NCBI RefSeq assembly: GCF_029784155.1
Contig: NC_073693.1
Coordinates: 181,309,802 to 181,373,801 of the forward strand
Source of the DNA: Uranotaenia lowii
Lineage: Eukaryota; Arthropoda; Insecta; Diptera; Culicidae
Reading direction: 5' to 3'
Length of the DNA: 64,000 bases
Made by a program: the position numbers and the translations under genes. This document shows, piece by piece, positions 40,465 to 49,034 of the stretch. The notes beneath the pieces were generated by a model. That model saw only the letters and a list, made by a program, of their open reading frames with translations. It was not told the DNA's origin and searched no databases. Every line of letters starts with the position of its first letter. Position 1 is the first letter of the stretch.

Positions 40465-40744
40465 TTATGCTCTTTCTCCCTATTCGCCTGCGGTATTATC
40501 GTGTGTATTTCTTCATTGCCGTACGCTACTGTAATCATGTAACTGTACCTCTCCGCTACCACCTGCATCATTTCTATTTCTAAACCACTACTGCCAAATT
40601 CAATCGCCTCTCTCACATGATTTTTTTTTATTCCCCATATCTCTTGAAACACCCCCTCTTTCTTTTCTATATACTGCTGCAGTTCTCTCCTAAATTCCAC
40701 CACATCTATTTTGTCCCTTTCGTCGGTATTCCCTGTCGATAAAT

Positions 40745-41479
40745 CAAGCGTGAGTTTTCAAAAGGACGTATGTAACATCAGACAAAATCTGAGAAAAAGG
40801 AGGGACAAAATTATGTTAATATAAATAAATGCTATTTAAAGCTGTTTGATCTAGAATCAAGTTTTATCATGGCAGCTGTAGGAAAAACAATAATGTTTTA
40901 ATTATAGGTTTGAGCATACTGGATTTTTTGCTGTTTCCTAGTGAATTTGTTAAAAAAAAAATTTTACACCGTATTGTTGAGTTTTTTTTCACATACGCCA
41001 TAATGATTCGTCGTTGTGACAGCTTAATATTTACATACACCCTTTATGATTCGTCGCTTGGACAAATTGTTTTCATTATGCGTCAAATCAGATACGTCGG
41101 TTTTTTACATCATTGCAGATGCGTCAGTTTTAAAATAATAATTATTTTAAAACTGACGCATCTGCAATGATGTGAAAAAACCGACGTATCTGATTTGACG
41201 CATACGACGGTTTGCTGCGATCCTATCTGCTGTGTGTGCGATATTATTTGTTTTGACAGATGCGTCGTTTTACCAAAAAGAGGTGTAAAGAAGAATTTCG
41301 AAAACACTGAGAAAAGATGACATAGGTCGTTTGTATATTTTTTTAGCTAACGGCATATTATTTTTTTTTTGTACAAACAGTTAATTCATACAGAAGAAAA
41401 TAAAATTTACTATACCGTGCAAACAGTAACTCAATTTGTTTACTTTTGCGACATACGTCCTTTTGAAAACTCACGCTTG
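40745..41479. mobile_element. Foldback MITE with AAAT duplication
   Basis: Inverted ends CAAGCGTGAGTTTTCAAAAG, continuing with GACGTATG, are flanked by AAAT (40741-40744 and 41480-41483). The interior contains a near-perfect hairpin of about 65-bp arms centred near 41140 (ATCTGATTTGACGC ... AATAATTATT). It is non-coding. Confidence 0.8.
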
Positions 41480-42603
41480 AAATCCATCTGATGCACGAAG
41501 TATTGGTCAATTATTAGCTTCTGGTTCCTAAACATGCGTATTTTCCTGTACGACCTCATTTCCGATGCTATGGTGTACATGATGATGGCTCGATACGTGA
41601 ATGTTTTGAATGACTTACCGTTATTCCGCTTCTAAATGTCCCGCACCGTGGCTGCTAAGCTTTGGCGCATGTATGCATATATGCGTGTCTAGCTTACCGG
41701 TTTCCCTTTTCTGCTTTCTCCTGAATAGCTTACCGTCCTTTGAGACTATATATGTCTCCCTCTCTCGCTCCTACACTCTTCACTTTTATATTTCGGCCAC
41801 GACTATTTGCCCGTTGCAGACGCCGCTTCTTCCTTTTCACCCCTCGACTACGATTTTTCTTCGGCTAGCAATGGCCTACTGAGATTTTCTTGGACGGCTT
41901 CGCTTGGCTTGCCTCCACGCCGCAAATTTTCGGCTGATATTTATAAATTTAATTTCTCACTCTTTTCTTTATTATTCTATAAATTCCTTCACTTTCACTC
42001 CCCAATGCCGATACTTTTTTTTAAATATATTTCACTTCTTAATTCTACTCACTCCATCACCTTCCGATTCCCAGCCTCCTGGACCCAACCCAACAATTCA
42101 CCGTTCCCCACAAAGCTCCCCTGTACAAACTGCTCCCTTCCGGCTACACGGATCCTAATTTCCACTTTTCCAAAAACACCACCCCTTTTATTGAAAAATT
42201 AGCCCACTTCTTCACCAAACTTTTCCAACATTTCTCGGTTCTCGTTTTTTTTTCTTTCACCTCTACCGACAATTTCAAGCGCACGCACTAACACGACCGT
42301 TCTTCTTCACTCGCCAAATCCGAATCGATAAAAGTTTTATATGAAGTTCATAATAATTCAAACGACTTAAATAGATTTTACTTTTGGAGTGTCAAAATGA
42401 CACTCTAAGTCGGAAAAGGGAGTTTTTTTGTCCAGGCTTCCAGGGTTCGTCCATAAAAAAAGTAAAGATGCAATATTAAAGAACTTTTGAATTCATTTAG
42501 GGTCCCCGAAGAAATTTTCGTTTTTTGAAGCTTCTGAAAAAAGTTACAAGCATTCAAACTTGCAATAGTGTCAAAATGACACTCTAATGCGGATGAGGGT
42601 TAA

Positions 42604-42933
42604 ATGGAATGAAAAAGATAATTTTTAAAATATGAAAAAAATCCACATGTTCAAACTAACATTCAGCTAAATTGGAATGAATCCATTCGAATGTTCTTTT
42701 TTTAAAGCAAGTGTTCAATTATACCTTTACCTTCATAGCAATGATATTGACTTTAAATTTAACTATTTTGTCTAATGTTAATCAATCAATTGCGTATTTT
42801 TAATAACATCAGTATAAAGCAGAGGTGCAAAGAGATCTCGTCATGTAACATGCAGTGCCGATTCTAACAGGCCGACGTCAACTCCGAAAAAATCATCTTG
42901 CAAAGTTTCAAACTGATTCTTTTTCCCTTATGT
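42604..42933. other. Unassigned spacer
   Basis: AT-rich intron sequence between two bounded elements. Nothing is recognised. Confidence 0.5.
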
Positions 42934-43262
42934 GGGGCCGTTCACATACCACGTGAACAACTTAAGAGGGGGGGAGGAGGTATGAAAATGTCCACGCTTG
43001 TCCACGGAGAGGGGGGTAGGGGTTTTGGTCATGTCCACGTGGACATACTTACATTCAAAATATTTTCTAAAGATCTAAATCAAAACCTTAAAATTGCTAA
43101 GCTTTCCAGTTTAAGTTTATAGACAAGTGATAAATATAATAATTTAGAATATAATATAATATATAATATAATATAATAATTTAGAAGTTTGAAATGTTTA
43201 AAATTAATTTCTATCAGGAAATGCTTATTCGTTTTTTTTTTTTCAAAATCAGCCATTTGAAT

Positions 43263-45078
43263 TCTTCGATTAGGACCAAGATGGAGAAGCTTTGATTTTG
43301 TGGGGGAAAAGGAAAAACTAGCAGTGGGTGCCCAGTTGCCTAAAGAGTTTAACGCGTTTTGCAACTGTTTACGGGCGTACCGGATAAAAGGTGAGGTAGA
43401 TAGGAAAAGTATGTCATCTGCGTATATTAAGGTTTGGATGTTGTTGGGGAGAATTTCAAATATAGAATTGATAGCAATGAGAAAGAGTGTAGGGGCTATT
43501 ACTGAACCTTGAGTGTGAGTGATCGGATGCCATTGATGAGAACCTGTATGGAGCGATTGGACAGGAAACTCCTAATATAATTGAGCATGCGGCCGCTAAT
43601 ACCCCAATCAATCAGAGTTTTGATGATAAGAGCTCTGTCGACTTTATCAAACGCCTTTGTAAGGTCCAAAGATAGTACTTCCACATGGCAGCCGTCGTTC
43701 AAGGAGTTTTCAAGGATGGATTCTAGCTGGCAGAAAAAGTCGTCCGTGGATCGACCAGGACGAAAGGCATATTGTCGGCTGTCTAGACGTTGCTGCTTAT
43801 CGAGGACGGCCTGTAGCCTTCGGTTGACCATCCGCTCCATTATTTTACCAGAGCAGTCGAGTAGCGTGATGGGACGATAGTTGTCCAACAGATGATGGTT
43901 TTGTTTGGGTTTGGGAATGGGTATGACAAGTCCAGTTGACCACGATTCAGGTATTTTACCTTCGTTCCAAATTTGGTTCAGTATTTCAAGGAAAGATAGT
44001 TTAGCCGAAAGGGAAAGGTTTTTGTAGAAAGGATACCCGATGTCATCAGGGCCGGCGGAAAGGCCTTTGACTTTCCGGAGGATGAACTCCAACTCTTTCA
44101 ATTTAAAGTTAGAGTTGTAATCTAGACTGTTGATGACGTGTGGTTCGTTATTGGCGTTTGGGGGAGTAGGTAGAGAGGGGGGAGCGATTGTTGTGGAGTA
44201 ATGTTGACAGAAGGCATCGGCAAGGATAGAAGGATTGTTTGTATAGTGTTGGTTGAGAAGAAGGTTGTACTGATTTTTGCGAGGCTGGCCACTAAGGACT
44301 TTAATTTTGTCCCAAAGGACTGTAGATGGGGTGTCGGGGCTAATCTCTTCTGTAAACTTTTGCCAGGAATAATGTTTAGCTGTGCGTACTATAGCTCAGG
44401 CGGACGATCTGGCAGCTTTGTAGGACTCAAGAACACTACTTTTTCTGGGGTCATTGTCAGAGATCCTTTTTAAAGCACGTAGCCATTTTCTTCGGCGTTT
44501 GATCGCTTCCCGAACTTCGGGGCACCACCAAGGGACAGAGGTTTTACCAGTGAAAATTCACTGAATCTTGTTTGAGGGGGAATGTAAGTAACAACTGAGA
44601 TTTCGATAGGGGAATGGAGTCGAACGACAACGGTATTCAAAGTTGAGTTAACCGGAATTATGTCGTGTGGGATTCCATTTTTTATGGCGATTCCGGCACC
44701 TTGGCGACTATTACGAGTTGGATCAGAGGCAGTGTATAACTTATAGTTCTTTATAGTATTGGGTGAGACGGGGGAGTTTGTTAAGATATCTTGTAGGGCA
44801 ATGACTATGGGTGAGAAAAGAGCAGTAAGGTGTTGTATTTCAGGGAGGTGAGATTTTAGGCCACAGATATTCCACTGTATGGCTAGATTGCAAGTGCTTT
44901 TCATGGCAGGGGTGTTGCTTGTGGGATTAATTCTATTGGGGGTTTGGTGAGGGGAAAGATGTAATAAATGACAGGGGGAAGAGGTTGATATTTGGGAATT
45001 ATTAGTTTGGAGGGGTCGCAAGGGTGTAGGATGGTTGATGGGAGAGTCAGGATTTGTATTGATTATGGTGAAGAGCAT
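43263..45078 (-). pseudogene. I-clade ORF2, inverted 5' part: endonuclease remnant and RT
   Basis: The ATG at 45078 overlaps the ORF1 stop. It starts with an AP-endonuclease fold (LAIQWNICGLKSHLPEIQHL, VIALQDIL) that is cut by an internal deletion after VVTYIPPQ, losing the rest of the nuclease. After frameshifts the text continues through SVPWWCPEVREAI into RT: AGPDDIGYPFY, PIPKPKQNHHLLDNYRPITL, YAFRPGRSTDDF and LSLDLTKAFDKVDR (catalytic D). A one-base shift near 43505 leads to QGSVIAPTLF and LIYADDILFLS. The segment ends at the target duplication. It is inactive. Confidence 0.85.
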
Positions 45079-46310
45079 TATGAAGAGTTGGCTTTTGGCT
45101 TACCGTTGTTCCGAGAGCAACGATCCTCTTTACCTTCGGTAGATGGTGGGTTGGGAGGTTCTTTTGTTGGTCTGTATTGTTCACTGCACTTTTTCTTCTT
45201 AACTAGATCACTTTTGGCACTAAGGGATTCTTCGGAGGATCCACTAACTCGTTGTCGTTTGGATAAAACACTGGATTGATCGGATGTGTCCATGCTGTCG
45301 TCGGATTCTTCCAGGGTCGACTCGTTTTCGGATTCGTTTTGAGATCGAAGTTTTCGAATTTCGGCGATGAGTGCAGCAACTTGTTGCTCCAGATGTTGGA
45401 TTCGTAGGTCTTTATCAGCTATCGAACTGCTGATCCGAGCTGTTTCGAGGCGTTTTTGGATGTTGTTGGTTGGTTGAGCGGCTAAGTTCCGGGATTTGTA
45501 TTCTTTGACTGCGTCAGCTTGGCTTATGTTCAGATCGACTCGAAGGCGCACAATTTCCTGTTCTTCTTGGAATTTGGAGCAAGTCCGGTTGGAAGCGTGG
45601 TGGGATCCATCACAGTTAATGCAATGCAGAGGATTGTTGCATTTCTCGTGGTAAGGTTTTTCGCCACAAGAAAGGCAGGTTGGCTCCTGTTCCTGTTTGC
45701 AGCGTAGTTTGGTGTGGCCGTATTTACCGCAGCACAGACACATGAGAGGGCGGGGATAATAGGATCTTGTAGCTACTCGAATGTAGCCGAACATGATGTG
45801 TGCGGGCCGTGTTGTTCCCTTGATGGTGAGAAGAAAGGAATTTGTTGGGACTTCTTTGCCTTCCACTTTTCGCATGAATCGATAAACGTTTGTGACATTT
45901 TGATCAGCGAGTTCCTCGGCCAGGTCCTTGTCGCTTATTCCAGCAACATCGCTGCAGGTGACAACGCACTTGGTGTAATTCAGAGTCTGGTGCATTTCGG
46001 CTGCAACTGGGGTTCCGTCGATCAGTTTGGATAGCTGGAGAAGTTTACCAACCTGATTCGGGTTGCGAACTTTCAGGAGGTAATTTTTACCGCCGTCGAC
46101 GGGATGAGCTCCGTGGATTTTTCCAACAAGCTGGTCAACTGATTTTGAGATGACAAACGGGTTGCTTGGGAGCTTCGATGTTTCGGGTTTAGGTTTCAGA
46201 ATGATGAATTGAATGTCCCCATGGACATCCTTCGGATCCAGCCAGGACGGTAAGGTTCTGCCATTTGGGTTGTTTGGCGTGGACTTTTCCCTCCACGGCG
46301 GGGCCGTCAT
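45078..46310 (-). CDS. I-clade ORF1 (gag-like, CCHC zinc knuckles), apparently intact
   Basis: 410 residues, starting at the ATG at 46310. It has an RNA-binding middle region and three CCHC-type motifs between about residues 195 and 255 (CLCCGKYGHTKLRC, CLSCGEKPYHEKC, CINCDGSHHASNRTC). A coiled-coil-like stretch (LEQQVAALIAEIRKLRSQ) and an acidic/serine-rich tail follow. In I-type LINEs this protein binds element RNA. The stop TAA shares its last A with the ATG of ORF2 (TAATG), a known arrangement for termination-reinitiation in LINEs. The frame is open although ORF2 is broken. Confidence 0.88.
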   Translation of the reverse strand: MTAPPWREKSTPNNPNGRTLPSWLDPKDVHGDIQFIILKPKPETSKLPSNPFVISKSVDQLVGKIHGAHPVDGGKNYLLKVRNPNQVGKLLQLSKLIDGTPVAAEMHQTLNYTKCVVTCSDVAGISDKDLAEELADQNVTNVYRFMRKVEGKEVPTNSFLLTIKGTTRPAHIMFGYIRVATRSYYPRPLMCLCCGKYGHTKLRCKQEQEPTCLSCGEKPYHEKCNNPLHCINCDGSHHASNRTCSKFQEEQEIVRLRVDLNISQADAVKEYKSRNLAAQPTNNIQKRLETARISSSIADKDLRIQHLEQQVAALIAEIRKLRSQNESENESTLEESDDSMDTSDQSSVLSKRQRVSGSSEESLSAKSDLVKKKKCSEQYRPTKEPPNPPSTEGKEDRCSRNNGKPKANSS

Positions 46311-46500
46311 GTTGGTGGCGAGAAATTAGTTCAGCCGAAGCTAAACGATGCGAAAAGTTTGTTTGTCGTCAAATTTAACAACGAGAGCACTGGGGTAATA
46401 AACCGGCGAATCACTATGTGAGACGGGATAAAGTACTAAACTAGAGCAAGTCGGAGCGAAGAGAAAACACGTATATTCGAGAGCGCGGATTGACGACCGA
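46311..46500 (-). other. I-clade LINE 5' leader
   Basis: About 190 bp of leader precede the ORF1 start on the minus strand and end where the plus-strand 3' half begins. A GGTCGT motif (complement at 46492-46497), which matches the DPE consensus, lies next to the junction. If it stood at +28, as in related promoters, about 25 bp of the true 5' end are missing. Confidence 0.55.
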
Positions 46501-47842
46501 TTGAATTTTAAACGCCATCTTAAACAAGTTCGATGTAACACCAACAACAAACTTAATATCTTGCGTTTCTTATGCAATAACAACAGCTCGGCCCATTGCC
46601 AGTCACTATACCGTTTTACACGTGGGTGGCTACTCCCAACAGTCCTCTACGGACTTGGACTTATCAGTAGATCAAAAACGGCGTTATTAGACACACTGGA
46701 ACCACCTTATAATCAGTGCATAAGAACCATCAGTTCAGCCTTTAAAACCAGCCCCATCCTCTCCATCATGGCTGAGAGCGGGCAGTTACCTTTTAGTTAT
46801 CTCGTTGCCAAAAATCTAACAACAAGGTCACTACGATGGTTAGCCATAGGTGGCTCAATAGACTCCTCCCTAATTACCCGAACCAACGCCTTTCTAGAAA
46901 GTTTGAACATCCCCCTTCTTCCCCCTGTTTGCCCTAGAAAACAAACCCCCTTCCGCTACTGGAATGATGAAATTCCCACAGTTGACTTCAGTCTTTCCCG
47001 AAAAATTAGAGCAGGCCAATCATCCTCAGTTGTACTCCCCCACTTCCACCACCTAATAGCCCAAAAATACCCTTCCTTTCCCCACTTCTACACCGACGGA
47101 TCCAAAACCGAGAGCGGAAAAGTTGGCTGCGGCATTCATACCAATGAAGAAGACAAAAGCCTAGCCCTACCACCCGCCTGCTCAGTGTTCAGCGCCGAAG
47201 CCTATGCAATTCTCTATACCCTGGAAAACTACTGCTCCGACACAGACCCCTCCGTAATTTTCAGTGATTCGGCCAGCGTGCTAGAAGCCGTTTCCGCCGG
47301 CAATCTCAAACACCCTTGGATTTCCTCAATCACCGATCTAGCCCTCCGAAAACATGTTACCCTGGTCTGAATACCTGGACACGCCGGAATTCCCGGTAAC
47401 GAATGCGCTGATCGTCTGGCAGCTGAAGGAGGTAGAATGGATCCTCCCTCAATCCCCATTCCCCAGAAAGACGCACAAAAACTTACAACCAACAACATCC
47501 AGCTCGCCTGGGACCTAAAATGGGACAGAAATCGAACGGCCAAGTTACGGGAGATCAAGAATTGCACCGAAGAATGAAATGACCAGCCAAGTCGCCCAAA
47601 CAGAGTGGTCCTAGCAAGACTGAGGATTGGCCATACCCGACTGACCCACGATTTTCTTCTCGACCAAACCGACCCTCCTGAATGCCCCGCATGCAATAGC
47701 ACAATCACCGCCAAGCACATCTTATGCAACTGCATTACCTATTTGCGAATAGTCTCCGAGAAATCCTGTCAAATTGTCCGAATGAAGAGGAAAAGTTATT
47801 GGCCTTCCTTAAACGTAGCAAACTGTTCTGACGAATTTAGAT
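46501..47842 (+). pseudogene. I-clade ORF2, 3' part: RT thumb and RNase H
   Basis: The plus-strand frame begins NFKRHLKQVRCNTNN (RT thumb) and continues to an RNase H domain with HFYTDGSKTESG (first D), SAEAYAIL (E) and IFSDSASVLEAV (D). TGA stops at about 47368 (before IPGHAGIPGNECADRLAAEGG) and about 47574 both sit where tryptophan is expected, suggesting TGG-to-TGA changes. A frameshift follows HILCNC near 47730. An A-rich 3' tail ends at the target duplication. Confidence 0.87.
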
Positions 47843-48115
47843 AGCCACACTGAATGGGATGAATAAACCCAAGAGGCTTAAAATCCCAAATAATACAACA
47901 AAACAAACAACAAAAGCCATTTGAATAATAAAAAAGGAAAAAGTAGTGTTTTCTAACTGTCAAATTAGATTTAGAGAAAAAAAAACAATTTCATATTTGT
48001 CCACGTGGACATGCGGGGAGGGGGGTTAGCCAAATGTCCACGCTTGTCCACGGAAGGGGAGGAGGGGGTCAAAAATCTCATTTTTTTGTCCACGTGGTAT
48101 CTGAACGGCCCCTGT

Positions 48116-49032
48116 GCAGAACGTTGAACGTGTCTGCAAGTAAAAGTCAACCGCGCGATGACTGCACGTTCCGAAAATTTCAAACGATTCTCCGAAGTTA
48201 GGATCACTTGCAAACTTGCAAGCCCGAAGATAAAATCCATTGAGCCGAACAGAAAGAATCATTTCCGAAGATAGCTAAAGTCTGCAAGTTGTTTGCTTGC
48301 AGCGCGGTGAGAACTCTCCCGGATGTGCGGATTTTATTTAAAACTGTGCGGTTCTGCCAAAAAAATCAAATTGAGTAATAAAAAGTTTGAATTTGTGATT
48401 CAAAAACGATTTTTTCCAAATTATTTTCATCAAAATTAATTGGAATAGACAATGGTGAAATTCTCAAAAAGCTGAAATTTTGTGGATCGAAACTGAACTC
48501 TGCAGAACTTATAAGAAAATCCCCGTAAAAATCCCGTGGACCTTAATACTCTCTTCCGAAAACTTTGATTTCTTCTGTTTTTTATTCTCTCATGCTTTAC
48601 ATTCTTATAAGTGAGCCTTAAGTCACTCAAAACTATATTTTTATAGGGATTAACGTTTACATACCGCTTTGTTATCTTTGATCCGAAATTTCCTAATTTT
48701 CAATATCTTAAGAATGGGGGGGTTCTGAAATTTGAGCTTTTTTTAAAATGAAGTGTCTACTTTCTTTTATAAATTCATTGAAATTTTATTTTTTCCAATT
48801 TTTGTCGGAGTGATTTCTCATAGTGCTTCACAGTGCCAAATTTTGTTGATTTTTCAGTGTCACCTCTACGATCTGTCAAATAACGGGTCATTTTGTCGTG
48901 TCAATATTACCACTGACCACACTGACTGGACATTCAATTTCAATTGTTGGCTGCTCGAAAAATTAACGAGTAATGTCGATACCAGAGGCGCTTCGATCGA
49001 TGTTGTTGCCCGCTGGAAAATTAAACCAGACA
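48116..49032. other. Unassigned spacer
   Basis: No element ends or coding signatures are recognised. The open frame at 48753-49073 runs into the Tc1 terminal repeat and has no known domain. Confidence 0.5.
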
Positions 49033-49034
49033 TA

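Larger units (their letters stand above)
38998..41540 (-). pseudogene. Retroposon reading frame interrupted by three MITEs, function unknown
   Basis: Minus strand. A frame from about 41537 (MFRNQKLIID) reads into 41484 and resumes at 40740 (STGNTDERDKIDVVEF ...). It continues to 40468 (PQANREKEH) and resumes at 39322 (GEIFIHAEELDMELIFGS ...), ending at 38998. The frame is kept across all junctions once the MITEs and their target duplications are disregarded, so the frame was intact when they landed. The protein is about 215 residues, charged, with a helical EKKEGVFQEIW segment. I see no zinc knuckle or RT and do not recognise the family. Confidence 0.55.
38586..42326 (-). mobile_element. Unidentified retroposon with 20-bp target duplication and (CATA)n tail
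   Basis: The perfect repeat GATAAAAGTTTTATATGAAG flanks it at 38566-38585 and 42327-42346. On the minus strand the insertion starts at 42326 and ends in a (CATA)n tail at 38586-38606. If the transcript starts at the A of GATTCGG, a DPE match GGTCGT falls at +28, as in internal promoters of I and Jockey-type LINEs, so the 5' end may be complete. About 790 bp of leader precede a short frame broken by three MITEs. Without them the unit is about 1.9 kb. No RT is present, so it may be a non-autonomous retroposon or a decayed ORF1-only LINE. Confidence 0.75.
31347..42599. mobile_element. TTAA-flanked piggyBac-type foldback element, heavily interrupted
   Basis: Inverted ends CCCTCATCCGCATT are flanked by TTAA at 31343-31346 and 42600-42603, the target duplication of piggyBac elements. 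The subterminal palindrome GAGTGTCAATTTGACACTC occurs at about 31388 (left) and, with AAAATG in the centre, at about 42390 and 42570 (right). The element is a long palindrome centred near 34750. Left-arm blocks are 31347-31983 and 34507-34735. Right-arm blocks are about 34770-35224, 38270-38585 and 42347-42599. The remaining ~9 kb are nested insertions. No transposase is visible, so it is a non-autonomous foldback. Confidence 0.8.
43263..47913. mobile_element. I-clade LINE with twin-priming inversion
   Basis: The 12-bp repeat AGCCATTTGAAT flanks it at 43251-43262 and 47914-47925. The 5' part (leader, ORF1, and ORF2 up to the end of the RT fingers and palm) is on the minus strand at 43263-46500. 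The 3' part (RT thumb, RNase H, C-terminus, tail) is on the plus strand from about 46501. The two element-5' edges meet near 46500, as expected when a second primer starts on the RNA during reverse transcription. Only a short piece between RIQMADF and NFKRHLKQ is missing at the break. Confidence 0.88.
42934..48112. mobile_element. TIR element with CCACGTGGAC palindromes, split by an I-clade LINE
   Basis: The ends are GGGGCCGTTCACATACCACG (left) and the complement of CGTGGTATCTGAACGGCCCC (right), with TGT on both outer sides (42931-42933 and 48113-48115). G-rich stretches and repeated GTCCACGTGGAC palindromes lie within 130 bp of each end (42940-43055 and 47995-48100). A TAATATA-rich stretch is at 43139-43190. 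Apart from the LINE (43263-47913) the element is only about 0.5 kb and non-coding. A 3-bp duplication could suggest PIF/Harbinger, but this is uncertain. Confidence 0.7.

Noticed and set aside
42934..48112. One large autonomous transposon
   Set aside because: The coding sequence inside belongs entirely to an I-clade LINE with its own 12-bp target duplication, so the outer element is a short non-coding TIR element split by it.
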